Shown here piece by piece: positions 1-9,711 of a DNA stretch of 64,000 nt (its first letter is position 1; every line of letters begins with the position of its first letter). A model generated the notes under the pieces. The model had not been told where the DNA came from, searched no databases, and worked only from the letters and a program-made list of their open reading frames with translations. The DNA is taken from assembly GCA_023393455.1 (NCBI GenBank), contig JAEWLJ010000027.1, positions 25,535 through 89,534 of the forward strand, read 5' to 3'. The position numbers and the translations under genes are program-made. Origin of the DNA: Methanobacteriota archaeon. Its GTDB lineage: Archaea; Halobacteriota; Methanomicrobia; Methanomicrobiales; Methanoculleaceae.

Positions 1-1877
1 AGGGGATCGCGCTGATCGACAGGGAGGGCATCGTGGTCTTCGCAAACCAGAGGATGGCCGATATCATCGGTTATTCGATCCCCGGGGTCATCGGAGCGCC
101 GGTCTACGCGTTCGTCGATGAGAACGATGCCGGAGACGTGAGGGAACACCTGCAGACTCTTGGCCGGAGCATGCGCGAGGTCTTCGAGTTCGAACTGGTT
201 CAAAAAGGCGGCGGACGTATCCATGCGCTGATAGCAACCACTCCCATCATCGACGCCGGCGGCACCTGCCGGGGGTTCCTTGCCACTGTCCAGGACATCA
301 CCCCCTTGAAGCAGATGGAAGCAAAACTCCGCGAGAGCGAGGAGAAGTACCGGTCTCTCGTTGAACTCTCTGCCGAGGCGACCCTGATCCACCGTGACGG
401 GAGGATCATATTCGTCAACCCCGCCGGCCTGAAGCTGCTCGGGGCTTCACGCCCGGAAGAGGTGATCGGGATGGCTATCCTCGATATCGTCCACCCGGAT
501 GCCCGCGACATCATCGAGGCCATCACCGTGCGGGATCTCCAGGGCGTGGAGACGCCGCTTGTCGAGTTGTTGGTCGTCAGACTCGACGGAACGACGGTTC
601 CCATCGAGGGGAGGGGAGCTCGGACGATCTTTGAGGGCCGACCTGCGGTTCAGGTCGTCATGCGGGACATCAGCCACCGGAAACAGGCGGAGGAGCAACT
701 GCAGGCGAGGAACCGGCATCTCCTTCTGCTTAACCGGATCATCGGCACATCCGCTTCGACCCATCTGCCGGGAGAACTGCTGGAGACGGCGCTTGACCAG
801 ACACTCGATCTCCTCGGCTACGATAGCGGCGCAATCTACCGTATCGAGTCCGGACAGGGAGAGGCCGCTCTTCAGTGCCGGCGAAACATGCCGGATACGT
901 GCACGGATCTGGCAGAGATCGTTTTCGGAAGGTCGTTTGCCGATACCATCGCCACCGGCCTTCCGTGCTACCTTGAACTGGATCGGGGCCTGAACTCCCC
1001 GGGATCCCGTCTTCTCCGGGAGTTCGGGTTTGCCGCACTCGCCTGCATCCCGCTCGTCGTCGAGTCCGACGTCGTCGGGGCGCTCCTCATCGGGACCCGG
1101 GAGCGTGGATTCTTCTCTCGCGACGAGCGTGCGCTTCTCGAAGCCGTCGGTCGCGAGATCGGGGCCGGCATCGTGCGGGGGATGCTCTACCGGAGGCTTG
1201 AGGTGGCGAACCGGGAGGCGAACCTCTACCTCGACATCCTTACGCACGATATCCGGAATGCGGACAACGTCGCAAACATCTACGCCGACCTCCTCATCGA
1301 CGAGCTCGAGGGAGATCCGGCCCGATACGCCCGGAAACTGAAGGACGGGATCAGGAAGAGCATCGAGATCACCACAAACGTCGCCACCCTCCGAAAGATC
1401 CAGGAGGAACGGGACGGCCTTACGCGGCAAGACCTCAACGACGTGATCCAGGGAGAGATCGCCCACTTTTCCGGTCTCTGCATCCGGTATTCCGGGCAAC
1501 CCGTGGAAGTCCTGGCCGACGATCTCCTTCCCGAGATCTTCACGAACCTCATCGGCAACGCCGCAAAGCACGGCGGGCCGGGTGTCGAGGTCACGGTGGC
1601 GGTCGATGCTCCGGACGATGAGACCGTTGTCGTCACCGTTGCCGACACCGGCCCCGGGGTTCCGGACGATGCGAAGGAGTCGATCTTCTTCCGGTTCGAG
1701 CGGGAGGGCGGCAGGCGGGGGAGCCAGGGCCTCGGCCTCTCGATCTGCCGGATGCTTGCCTCACGATACGGCGGCAGGGTCTGGGTCGACGACCGGGTCG
1801 AGGGACACCCGGAAGAAGGCGCGGCGTTCCGGTTCACTCTCCGGAAAGCCGGATGCGGGGACGTTTTCTCCGCCTGA
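1..1877 (+). CDS. Multi-PAS/GAF sensor histidine kinase, 5' end outside window
   Basis: The frame is open from base 3 without an early start, and its first residues (GIALIDREGIVVFANQ) are already inside a PAS domain, so the gene begins upstream. In order: a partial PAS, a second PAS (EEKYRSLVELSAEA to RDISHRKQ), a GAF-like domain, a dimerisation helix with the likely phospho-acceptor His in LTHDIRN (about residue 415 counted from base 3), and a HATPase_c domain with N box NLIGNAAKH, G1 DTGPGVPDD and G2 QGLGLSI. No transmembrane segment is visible in the part seen, so it is probably a cytoplasmic sensor. It should autophosphorylate on His; no receiver-domain partner lies nearby. The ligand cannot be told from sequence. 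Confidence 0.9.
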   Translation, partial: GIALIDREGIVVFANQRMADIIGYSIPGVIGAPVYAFVDENDAGDVREHLQTLGRSMREVFEFELVQKGGGRIHALIATTPIIDAGGTCRGFLATVQDITPLKQMEAKLRESEEKYRSLVELSAEATLIHRDGRIIFVNPAGLKLLGASRPEEVIGMAILDIVHPDARDIIEAITVRDLQGVETPLVELLVVRLDGTTVPIEGRGARTIFEGRPAVQVVMRDISHRKQAEEQLQARNRHLLLLNRIIGTSASTHLPGELLETALDQTLDLLGYDSGAIYRIESGQGEAALQCRRNMPDTCTDLAEIVFGRSFADTIATGLPCYLELDRGLNSPGSRLLREFGFAALACIPLVVESDVVGALLIGTRERGFFSRDERALLEAVGREIGAGIVRGMLYRRLEVANREANLYLDILTHDIRNADNVANIYADLLIDELEGDPARYARKLKDGIRKSIEITTNVATLRKIQEERDGLTRQDLNDVIQGEIAHFSGLCIRYSGQPVEVLADDLLPEIFTNLIGNAAKHGGPGVEVTVAVDAPDDETVVVTVADTGPGVPDDAKESIFFRFEREGGRRGSQGLGLSICRMLASRYGGRVWVDDRVEGHPEEGAAFRFTLRKAGCGDVFSA

Positions 1878-1939
1878 GCGCTCCCGTGCATGCCGCTGTC
1901 GACGATCGGATTTATTCCTCCCGTCGCAGACATTTTCCC

Positions 1940-2803
1940 ATGTACCGAACTACTCCTCTTCTCTTTGTCTGTATCCTCCTCTCCGCCGGCTGCCTTGCCG
2001 CAGACGAGTCTCCGGCAGGGGCGGGTCTCAGCCTGATCGCCCCGGTTGACCCGATACCCATATTCGACGGTCAGGCAACTTACGCCGGGATCATCGGTGC
2101 GGAGACGCCGCAGATTCAGGCGAACTACAGCATGGGCTTCGTTGCCATCGCACCTGGCAACGCGACGCCTCCGCACCGCCTGATCGGGACGGCGGAACTC
2201 ATCTACGTGCTCAGCGGTACGGCGGAGATCCGCTGCGACAACGAGACGGTAACTGCCCGCGAGGGAGAGACCGTGCTCCTGCCGGCAGATGTGCTGCAAT
2301 CGATAGCCTCGGCCGGGGACGTCGATCTCCACTACATCACCGTGAGCCAGCCGGCCTACACGCCTGAGATCGAGATCTCGGGGGACGAGCTTGAAGCGCT
2401 CAACCTGACGACGGACGGAAGGCCGATCGTTGTCGCCGATCCCCACGAAGGGATCGAGTGGGATCTCGAGTCCGGCGCGGCGGTCTACACCCTCGTAAAC
2501 CCGGTGTTGATGAACGAGACGGCGATCCCGATCGACTTCAGCGCCGCCTACGTGGAACTCCTCCCGGGCGGGCATCTCGGGTACGACGGAATCCGCGGCT
2601 CGTCCGATCTCCTCTACGTCATCGAGGGGGAGATCGAGGTCGTTATACCCGGTGGAAGCGCGATCCGGGTTCCTGCCGGGAGCGCTGCTTACATCCCGCC
2701 GGACACGGTGAAAGAGACCCGGAACGCCCTGGATTCGACGACGACGATCCTCTCGTTCATCGACCCGGCGTGGACGCCGGAGAAGACCGGCCTCTGGGAA
2801 TAA
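1940..2803 (+). CDS. Cupin-domain lipoprotein
   Basis: This 287-residue protein starts at ATG 1940 with a signal peptide ending in a lipobox (LLSAGC), so it is predicted to be lipid-anchored outside the membrane. Two cupin-like beta-barrel halves follow: residues about 60-135 (PPHRLIGTAELIYVLSGTAEI) and about 195-265 (GHLGYDGIRGSSDLLYVIEGEIEV, IPPDTVKETRN). The first half keeps one His typical of cupin metal sites; the second has lost most, so it may not bind metal. A TATA-like TTTATTC lies at 1911, close enough for a very short leader. A longer frame opens at 1853 but overlaps the kinase end and lacks the signal peptide at its start. The substrate is unknown. Confidence 0.8.
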   Translation: MYRTTPLLFVCILLSAGCLAADESPAGAGLSLIAPVDPIPIFDGQATYAGIIGAETPQIQANYSMGFVAIAPGNATPPHRLIGTAELIYVLSGTAEIRCDNETVTAREGETVLLPADVLQSIASAGDVDLHYITVSQPAYTPEIEISGDELEALNLTTDGRPIVVADPHEGIEWDLESGAAVYTLVNPVLMNETAIPIDFSAAYVELLPGGHLGYDGIRGSSDLLYVIEGEIEVVIPGGSAIRVPAGSAAYIPPDTVKETRNALDSTTTILSFIDPAWTPEKTGLWE

Positions 2804-2822
2804 GGTCTTCGCTCCTTTTTTA

Positions 2823-4754
2823 TCATCCGGCACCCGACCGGCCTATCCGGAGGGCGTTTGCGATCGCCGCAAGCGTGAGCCCCATGTCCCCGAACGCCAC
2901 CGCCATCCAGAGGGAGACGAGGCCGAAGACCGCAAGGGCGGCGATGCCGAGTTTCACAACGAGTGCCGCCGTGATGTTCTGCCGGATGACCGCGACCGTC
3001 TTCTCAGAGAGGGCGACGAGGTAGGCGACCCTCGAGATGTCGTCCTCCATCACGACGATCTCGGCCGCCTCGATCGCGACGTCTGAGCCGATCGCCCCCA
3101 TCGCGACCCCGACGCTCGCCCGTGCAAGCGCCGGCGCGTCGTTCACGCCGTCGCCGACCATCACCACGAGCCCGTAGCGGTCCATCAGCCGCTCGACCAT
3201 AGCCACCTTGTCCTCCGGCAGGAGCCCGGCATGGCACTCGTCGATCCCGATATGGCGGGCCACCGCCTCTCCGACGCGCTCGTTGTCCCCGGTGAGCATC
3301 ACCGTCCTGATGCCCCGCGCCCGGAGAGCGGCAACAGTCTCTTTTGCATCCTTCTTTACCACGTCCGAGAGGGCGACGAGCCCGATCACCCCTGAGGCCG
3401 TGCCGGAGAGGATGACCGTCTTCCCCTCGCCTTCCAGCCGGTCATACGCCGCCCGCCATGCGTTGCCCCCGGGTTCGGCAAAGAGTGCCTCGTTCCCGAG
3501 GAGGTAGGTCTCGCCGCCGATCTTCCCCCGGATGCCTCTCCCCGTCAGCGCGGTGAACTCCTCCACCTCCCGGAGCGGGATGCCTTCCTCATCCGCCCGC
3601 CGCCGGACCGCCTCCGCGATCGGGTGGCCGGAGCCTGACTCGAGCGACGCGGCGACGGCGAGCACCTCCGTCTCCGGCACCCCAAAGGCGCTGACATCTT
3701 CCACCTCGAGCTTCCCGGTCGTGAGCGTCCCGGTCTTGTCGAAGACGACCACCCGCGCAAGCCCCACGGCCTCGAGTGAGTCCCTGCCTTTGATCAGGAC
3801 GCCGTTGTGCGCCGCGGTCGTGATACCCGAGACCATCGAGACCGGGGTGGAGATCGCGAGTGCGCAGGGGCAGGCGATGACGAGGAGGACCAGCGCCCGG
3901 TAGAACGCTTCGAGGAACGGGACACCGAAGGCGAGCGGCGGGACCACGACGAGGAGAGCGGCGAGGAGGATGACCGCCGGGGTGTAGTAGCGAGAGAACT
4001 GCTCGATGAAGGCCTCGGTGGGGCTTTTGCGGGATTGGGCCTCCGCGACCAGGGCGGCGACCCGGGCTATCGTGCTCTCGCTCTCCGGCTTCGTCACCCG
4101 GACTTCGAGGTAGCCCTCAATGTTTCGCGTCCCGGCGTAGACTCCGTCCCCGATCTCCTTTGCCACCGGGACGCTCTCCCCGGTTATCGCCGCCTGGTCG
4201 ACCGATGAAGCGCCGGCAACGACGATACCGTCGAGCGGGATGGTGTCGCCCGGTCTTACGATCGCGATATCCCCGACGCCGACGTCATCGACCGGGACGG
4301 TCACCTCCCCATCGTCCTGCCTGACCCGGGCGGTCTGCGGCGTGAGGTCGAGGAGCGAGGTTATCGAGCGCTCAGCCCGTCCGGCCGCGTACTCCTCCAG
4401 GAGTTCGGCGACGGCGTAGAGGTAGAGAACGGTCGCCCCCTCGGCGGGGTTGCCGGTCAGGAACGCCCCCACCGCCGCGATGGATATCAGCACGGCGATG
4501 CTGAACCGGAGCCGGATGAGAGCAAGAAACCCGGCTTTCAGGACTTCGTAACCGGATATGACTGCGGCGGCGAGCAGCAGGGCCGTGCCGGCAAAGGGGT
4601 ATGGGGTGAGGTACCCGACGATCACCCCCGTGAGGAGGAGGATGCCCGAGACCCCGAAGACCGCAATCTCCCGGCGGCCGACGACCGGTCTCTGATCCCG
4701 GGAGGCCCCAACCCGGCAGCGGGGACAGGACGGACCTTCCTCATGCTCCGTCAC
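2823..4754 (-). CDS. Zn2+/Cd2+-type P1B heavy-metal transporting ATPase
   Basis: This 643-residue ATP-driven metal exporter has all P-type motifs: TGES, the metal-site CPCALAISTP (about residues 295-304), the phosphorylated Asp in DKTGTLT, SGHPIAEAV in the nucleotide domain, and MLTGDN and GDGVNDAPAL. CPC-x4-SxP together with N-x7-K in the penultimate helix and DMG in the last helix is the P1B-2 signature for Zn/Cd/Pb. There is no N-terminal HMA domain, only a Cys pair (SCPRC) near residue 10. I chose GTG 4754 because GGAGG sits 7 bases upstream; a longer frame to 5033 would overlap the divergent gene. It probably detoxifies Zn or Cd. Confidence 0.92.
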   Translation of the reverse strand: MTEHEEGPSCPRCRVGASRDQRPVVGRREIAVFGVSGILLLTGVIVGYLTPYPFAGTALLLAAAVISGYEVLKAGFLALIRLRFSIAVLISIAAVGAFLTGNPAEGATVLYLYAVAELLEEYAAGRAERSITSLLDLTPQTARVRQDDGEVTVPVDDVGVGDIAIVRPGDTIPLDGIVVAGASSVDQAAITGESVPVAKEIGDGVYAGTRNIEGYLEVRVTKPESESTIARVAALVAEAQSRKSPTEAFIEQFSRYYTPAVILLAALLVVVPPLAFGVPFLEAFYRALVLLVIACPCALAISTPVSMVSGITTAAHNGVLIKGRDSLEAVGLARVVVFDKTGTLTTGKLEVEDVSAFGVPETEVLAVAASLESGSGHPIAEAVRRRADEEGIPLREVEEFTALTGRGIRGKIGGETYLLGNEALFAEPGGNAWRAAYDRLEGEGKTVILSGTASGVIGLVALSDVVKKDAKETVAALRARGIRTVMLTGDNERVGEAVARHIGIDECHAGLLPEDKVAMVERLMDRYGLVVMVGDGVNDAPALARASVGVAMGAIGSDVAIEAAEIVVMEDDISRVAYLVALSEKTVAVIRQNITAALVVKLGIAALAVFGLVSLWMAVAFGDMGLTLAAIANALRIGRSGAG

Positions 4755-5023
4755 GGCCCGCCTCCGGCCGGAGTCGTTCGGGCGCAGGTCTCCGTCATGA
4801 TCGTACAACCTTAACCGCTTCTCACTTAAAGGGTGTCCGGGCGCATATCCGGATCTGCCGCCGGCGCGATTGCTCGAATAGGGGGTCGCCCTTTCACCGA
4901 GCAGAACCATTATGACGAGTTCGACCCAACTGATCGGAACGACCGCCCCCAGCATAGCATGCCTGGGTGACGGCCTGCCGTCAATCTCCGTCACCCTGCC
5001 TGACTTCCCTTCAGTGTTGAAAC

Positions 5024-5986
5024 ATGCCGTCACCAGATTTCACCGCGACCGCTCCGGACAACCATGGCCTGCCTGCCGACGAGGCAATCTCCTGCAGGAT
5101 CTGGATCAGCGGGCCCGACGGCGTGGCGCCTCCCCTCAACGAAACGACACTCGAAGAGCGCTCTGATCCCGCGTGGGCGGGCAACCTCCACCCGGAGGAC
5201 GCCGGGACGGTGCTCGCCCGGTGGGAACGTTGCAACGACGCCGGTCTTCCATGGAGGTGCAACTACCGGATCCGGGATGCCGACGGCGGATACCGCACCA
5301 TCGCGAGCAGGGGCATCCCGGTCAGGGACGCCGCGGGCAGGATCGTCCTCTGGGCGGGGGTCGACCTCGACGTCACCGTCCGGGACGAACCGTGCTGGCA
5401 GGCGAGGGAGTTCTGCACCCTCTCCGCGGTCGCCCGCGCGATCGAAGGCAGCGCCGATGCCGGCGAGGCCTTCCGGGAGACGGCCGCCCTTCTGCCCCGC
5501 GGGTTCCGCCACCCTGAACAGGTGTCACGACTATGTCGTCCCCTCGTCCCTCCCTGTCTGGGAGGAGGGGCGAGAGAAGATCTCCCGCGGCGAACCGGTC
5601 GAGGGGGTCGAGGTCGAGTTCCGCCGCAAAGACGGGTCGGTGGCGTTCCTCGAACTGAACGAGTCTCCGATCGTGGAAGACGGCCTCGCGTGGGCGTACA
5701 GATCGTCGGCAGGGACGTCTCGGACCGGGCGCGCTACGAGGATATGCGGCTGCAGGCGTTCTACCAGATCGAGCAGAACATCGAGCAGTTTGCAGTTCTC
5801 GCGGACCATATCCGGCTGCCCCTGCAGGTGATCCTCGGCATGGCCGATCTGGCCGACGAAGAGGCGATGTCGGCAAAGCTCCGGGAGCAGGTTGAGCGGA
5901 TCAACGCGATCGTCAGGCAGCTCGACGAGGGCTGGGTCGAGTCCCGCGATATCAGGGAGTTCCTGCGAAGGAATGAACTGGTGTAG
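5024..5986 (+). pseudogene. PAS sensor protein with two compensating frame breaks
   Basis: The start (MPSPDFTATAPDNHG) and a PAS core ending in GVDLDVTVRDE read in one frame to about 5520. From about 5522 to 5690 the protein-like sequence is in another frame (DYVVPSSLPVWEEGREKISRG, EFRRKDGSVAFLELNESPIVEDG); it then returns to the first frame (GVQIVGRDVSDRARYEDMR). The C-terminus (NIEQFAVLADHIRLPLQVILGMADLA ... WVESRDIREFLRRN) resembles short non-ATPase tails of methanogen PAS proteins, as I recall them. Adding one G near 5688 repairs the second break (GLAVGVQIVG). The first break looks more like a deletion, since a GAF-like start (LLPRGFRHPE) is joined to the middle of a PAS. It may be a decaying gene or hold sequencing errors. 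Confidence 0.7.
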
Positions 5987-6108
5987 CGATCTCTCCGGAA
6001 TCTCGATCACCGTGGGAGCCATCCTCCTGGTTGTCTGAATATAATCCCTATTTTATCTGAATTGTCCCCGGAATGGTGCATTTTTTACCCGATACATTCA
6101 TACCTAAC

Positions 6109-6120
6109 TAAATATATTAT
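6109..6120 (+). promoter_or_regulatory. TATA box upstream of the MASE3 kinase
   Basis: The AT-rich run TAAATATATTAT stands out in a GC-rich stretch about 70 bases before the kinase start at 6190. With initiation about 25 bases downstream it would leave a leader of roughly 45-50 bases, long enough for the GGAGC-type ribosome site next to the start codon. Confidence 0.55.
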
Positions 6121-6189
6121 GGGCTAGATAATAGTTGGGCGGGACGCCCGGGAGCCAACCCGGCGTTTCCCGCCCCGGAGCCGGAAACT

Positions 6190-8106
6190 ATGCAGACCAA
6201 CTCTATGCAGACAGATTCTTCGGCGTGTACAACCCGGAGCGGAGCAGAGAGCCAGTGGGGCCGCATAGAACAGGGGGCCGCGGAATCCGGCATCTGGCGA
6301 TCGTTCATCGTCCTTACGGTGCTTCTGGCCGCCCTCGCGGCGACAAGCCTGTACAGTTACCTTCTCTTCCACACGATCGCCGAATTCGTCGCCATCGCGA
6401 TTGCGATCGCCGTCTTCATCGTGGCGTGGAACGCCCGGATGATGCGGGAGAACGGCTACCTGCTGGTCGCCGGCACCGGGCTGCTCTTCGTGGCCGGGAT
6501 CGAACTGGTCCACACCCTCGCGTATGACGGCATGGGGATCTTCGTCGGCTACGACGCAAACCTTCCGATGCAACTCTGGATCGCCTCGCGTTACCTCCTC
6601 GCCGGGACGCTGCTTGCCGCGCCTCTCCTGCTCCGGAGAACCCCCGGTTCCCGGCGGGTATTCGGCGCGTTTTCGGCGGTTACCGTGCTCCTCTTCCTCT
6701 CGATCTTCGCCGTCCCGGTCTTTCCCGACTGCTACATCGAGGGGTCGGGGCTGACGGCGTTCAAAGTCTGGAGCGAGTACATCATAGCGGCGCTGCTCGC
6801 CCTCGGGGCGGTCGCCGTCTACCGGGTGCGGGCCGCCTTCTCGCCCCGGGTGGCGGCCCACCTGCTCGCGGCCGTCCTCGTGATGATCGCCTCGGAACTT
6901 GCTTTTACGCTTTATATCAGCGTCTACGGCCCCTCAAACATGATCGGCCACCTCCTGATGGTGCTCTCGTTCGGGCTCATCTACGTCGCGTTCGTCGAGA
7001 CGGGGATCCGGCAGCCTTATGCGCTGGTCTTTACCGGCCTGAAATCGAGTGAAGAGCGGCTCAGGCGGGAGAAAGACCGGCTCGCGCAGTATCTGGATAT
7101 CGCCGGAGCCCTCTTTGTCGTCCTCGATGGAGACGGGCGGGTCGCCCTCATCAATCGCCGGGCGTCCGAGGTTCTCGGCTGCCCGGCGGATGCGGCTGTG
7201 GGCGAGGTCTGGGCCGAGCGGTTCATCCCGCCGACGGAGCGGGAGCGTTTCCGTGCGCTCTTCGCGGAGTTGAGAGAGGGTGAGATCGGGGGGAATGAGC
7301 GCGTGAAGATGCCGGTCGTCGCTACAGACGGCGGCGAACGGATCATCGCGTGGCACAACACCGTGCTTCGTGACGAGAACGGTGCCGTCTGCAGGATCCT
7401 GAGCTCCGGGGAGGATATCACCGAGCAGCAGCACGCCGAGGAGGCGCTTGGCCGGGCGAACGCGAAATTAAACCTCCTCGCCGGGATCACCCGCCACGAC
7501 ATCCTCAACCAGATCACCGTCGCACGCGCCTACATCGAGTTTGCCGGGGAAGACAGCGTGGATCCCGTCGTTCAGGCCAGTCTGGGGCGCGTCCGTTCCG
7601 CTGTCGACGAGATCCAGAAGCAGATCGAGTTCAGCCGGGACTACCAGGACATGGGGGTCGCGGCGCCGGTCTGGCAGAGGCCGCAGGACCTTATCGCGGA
7701 GAGCGTCTCGGACCTCGGCCTCCCGGCAGGGGTCGATCTTCGCGCCGACTTCCCGGCCCTTGAGATCTACGCGGACCCGATGGTGAAGAAGGTCTTCTAC
7801 AACCTCATCGACAACGCCGTCCGCCACGGCGGAAGCGTGACGGAGATCCGGTTCTCGTGCGCGAGGGCCGGGCAGGACCTGCTGATCCTCTGCGAGGACG
7901 ACGGCACCGGCATCCCGGACGGCGAGAAGGAGGCGATCTTCCGCGAGGCCTATAAGCGGCGGTACGGCCACGGGCTCTTCCTGGTCGCGGGGATCCTCGG
8001 GATCACCGGGATGACGATCCGGGAGACCGGCAGATCCGGGACGGGTGCCCGGTTCGAGATCACCGTGCCGAACGGGGCGTACCGGTTCGAGGGCGAGAGG
8101 GAATAG
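6190..8106 (+). CDS. MASE3-PAS membrane sensor histidine kinase
   Basis: This 638-residue kinase begins with a short polar N-terminus, then about seven hydrophobic helices (residues about 33-270) that match the MASE3 sensor domain (FVAGIELVHTLAYDGM). A PAS domain follows (about 290-415; YLDIAGALFVVLDGDGRVALINRRASEVLG ... GEDITEQQ), then a dimerisation helix with the probable phospho-acceptor His436 in ITRHDILNQ, and a HATPase domain (NLIDNAVRHGG, EDDGTGIPDGEK, RRYGHGLFLV). It sits in the membrane. No response regulator is adjacent, so the partner must be encoded elsewhere. The hydrophobic domain and PAS may sense different signals. Confidence 0.9.
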   Translation: MQTNSMQTDSSACTTRSGAESQWGRIEQGAAESGIWRSFIVLTVLLAALAATSLYSYLLFHTIAEFVAIAIAIAVFIVAWNARMMRENGYLLVAGTGLLFVAGIELVHTLAYDGMGIFVGYDANLPMQLWIASRYLLAGTLLAAPLLLRRTPGSRRVFGAFSAVTVLLFLSIFAVPVFPDCYIEGSGLTAFKVWSEYIIAALLALGAVAVYRVRAAFSPRVAAHLLAAVLVMIASELAFTLYISVYGPSNMIGHLLMVLSFGLIYVAFVETGIRQPYALVFTGLKSSEERLRREKDRLAQYLDIAGALFVVLDGDGRVALINRRASEVLGCPADAAVGEVWAERFIPPTERERFRALFAELREGEIGGNERVKMPVVATDGGERIIAWHNTVLRDENGAVCRILSSGEDITEQQHAEEALGRANAKLNLLAGITRHDILNQITVARAYIEFAGEDSVDPVVQASLGRVRSAVDEIQKQIEFSRDYQDMGVAAPVWQRPQDLIAESVSDLGLPAGVDLRADFPALEIYADPMVKKVFYNLIDNAVRHGGSVTEIRFSCARAGQDLLILCEDDGTGIPDGEKEAIFREAYKRRYGHGLFLVAGILGITGMTIRETGRSGTGARFEITVPNGAYRFEGERE

Positions 8107-8218
8107 GAGTCCCGGTTCTTCCCCCGGCCGCGCAATCCTCATATAGCCCGGCGGCCCAGTCTCTTCCACTGAAAACGGCAGCCGCGCTCCCTGAGGGCTG
8201 CTCGGATGGTGGTGAAGG

Positions 8219-8674
8219 ATGGAAGGAAACGGACAACCGGGTAAAACGACGGAAGATCTGGAATGGGGAAGGGGTCCGTTCTTTGGGGCACTTGTCGTCC
8301 TCATCATCCTGTGCGTCATCGGCCTCGGGTTCCTTCACTGGAACAACCTGATCGACGAGACGCACCTTGCTGCGTTTCCCCGGGAAGCGCCTGTGGACGC
8401 CGCTTCCGTGACGCACCTCGCCGATGCGGACTTCCGGGATCACCCGGCGCTCGGCGCGCTGATCCTCGATGAGAAGCGTGTCCTGGTCTCGAAAGGCCCC
8501 CTCTTCGACGCACTTCTCTGGCTCGATCCCCGTTCATCGTATAGCCCGTTCGGGAAAAAGCACGGGATTTGCAGTTCGATTCGCATAACGACGGATGAGA
8601 TGCGGCAGATCCTCGCAAAGTATGCCCTCTGCGAGTGGAACGGAACCGTCTACGGCGTGGCGCAGAGTGCGTGA
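8219..8674 (+). CDS. Hypothetical membrane-anchored protein
   Basis: I do not recognise this 151-residue protein. It has a polar N-terminus, one strong transmembrane helix (about residues 21-40, FFGALVVLIILCVIGLGFL) and a soluble part of about 110 residues with two Cys (GICSSI, YALCEW). GGTGAAGG just before ATG 8219 can serve as ribosome site. Codon use matches the neighbours. The ADFRDHPALGALILDEKRVLVSKG stretch and the final EWNGTVYGV suggest a small alpha/beta fold, but no function can be given. Confidence 0.7.
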   Translation: MEGNGQPGKTTEDLEWGRGPFFGALVVLIILCVIGLGFLHWNNLIDETHLAAFPREAPVDAASVTHLADADFRDHPALGALILDEKRVLVSKGPLFDALLWLDPRSSYSPFGKKHGICSSIRITTDEMRQILAKYALCEWNGTVYGVAQSA

Positions 8675-8745
8675 CGGCAGGGGGCACCCGATCGGTAGAC
8701 GGACGGCACAGAAACGATATATGGTGCTCTCCCCTCTCTTCTTTT

Positions 8746-9456
8746 ATGTACCATTCAGCCGGAGGTGCGACGCGAACAATCTGCCTCGCGTGCGTCCTCC
8801 TCCTTGCCACGGCTCTCCCAGCGGCAGCGGTCGGGGAGGATGATACCGGGCAGTACGTCGTTCACTGGTTCAACGGCGACGGTGCGGAGGTCTCCTTCGA
8901 TGGCGAGTATAAGGGAACGATCGCCGATACCGAACTTGTCGTGGCGGTGGACCCGGCGGCCCCGCCTGCACGGGAGTATACCATCCGTGATGGAGAGCGC
9001 CTGATGTATACCGGGTTCATCGAACGGGCCCCGGCCGCCGGGGAGACGATCGACCTCTTCCCGCAGTTCTGTCAGGTCGAACGGCCCGTCCCGGGCGCGG
9101 AGGTGAACGAGACCGGCTGGTACCTGATCTACGGCGCTGACGGGGAGGATGTCTACATCGACAACGCGTTTGCGGGCGTCGTCGAGGGGGGCACCCTCCG
9201 GGTCGCGGTGAACACCACGCTCCCGCCTCCGGAAGAGTTCGTCTTCAGAGATAAGGAGAGAGGGACGATGTCGCGGCACCAGTTCCCGCCCCTGCCGCCG
9301 CCGGGAGGGACGGTTCACGTCTACACCCGGGTGCAGCCGGCACCCTATGCCTCCTCCCTCCCGGCGGAGACATCGCCCACCCCGCTCCCCGGATTCGGTG
9401 CGGCGGGGGCGATTGCGGGACTGCTGGTTGCCGCGAGATCCCTCCGGCAACGGTAA
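8746..9456 (+). CDS. Secreted PEGA-like surface protein with PGF-CTERM-like tail
   Basis: This 236-residue protein starts at ATG 8746, about 25 bases after a TATA box (GATATATGG, 8714-8722), so the message is probably leaderless or nearly so. It has a Sec signal peptide (TICLACVLLLATALPAAA) and two similar beta-rich repeats (VSFDGEYKGTIADTEL and VYIDNAFAGVVEGGTL) of PEGA type. The tail is Thr/Pro-rich with PLPGFG, a hydrophobic stretch and a basic end, the layout of archaeosortase-processed PGF-CTERM proteins. It is probably attached to the cell surface or S-layer. No archaeosortase gene lies in the window. Confidence 0.75.
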   Translation: MYHSAGGATRTICLACVLLLATALPAAAVGEDDTGQYVVHWFNGDGAEVSFDGEYKGTIADTELVVAVDPAAPPAREYTIRDGERLMYTGFIERAPAAGETIDLFPQFCQVERPVPGAEVNETGWYLIYGADGEDVYIDNAFAGVVEGGTLRVAVNTTLPPPEEFVFRDKERGTMSRHQFPPLPPPGGTVHVYTRVQPAPYASSLPAETSPTPLPGFGAAGAIAGLLVAARSLRQR

Positions 9457-9463
9457 ATCCCTT

Positions 9464-9709
9464 TCAGTGCTCTTTTTTGAGCAGCATCCAGTGATACCCC
9501 CAGACAATGAGCCCCACCACGACCTGCGCCACGCTCCCGGGAAGTTCGGGGTAGTAGTGCGGCACCGGGTAGGGCTGGGGGGCCGGGTAGACGAAGACCT
9601 CGACTGCGATAGCAAGGAGGCTCACGCCACCCAGGATCGCGACGATGAGTGCGATGAACGAGACGGCGTAGAGGTAGGCCTTCCACGCCGTGAGACCCTC
9701 AGGCACCAC
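9464..9709 (-). CDS. Small two-helix membrane protein
   Basis: I do not recognise this 81-residue protein. It has two hydrophobic helices (AYLYAVSFIALIVAILGGVSLLAIAVEVFVY and GSVAQVVVGLIVWGYHWMLL) joined by a Pro/Tyr-rich loop (PAPQPYPVPHYYPELPG). It begins 2 bases after the stop of the upstream lipoprotein gene on the same strand, so the two are very likely co-transcribed, and both may act in the cell envelope. It converges with the PEGA-like gene, leaving only 7 bases between them. Confidence 0.7.
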   Translation of the reverse strand: MVPEGLTAWKAYLYAVSFIALIVAILGGVSLLAIAVEVFVYPAPQPYPVPHYYPELPGSVAQVVVGLIVWGYHWMLLKKEH

Positions 9710-9711
9710 GC

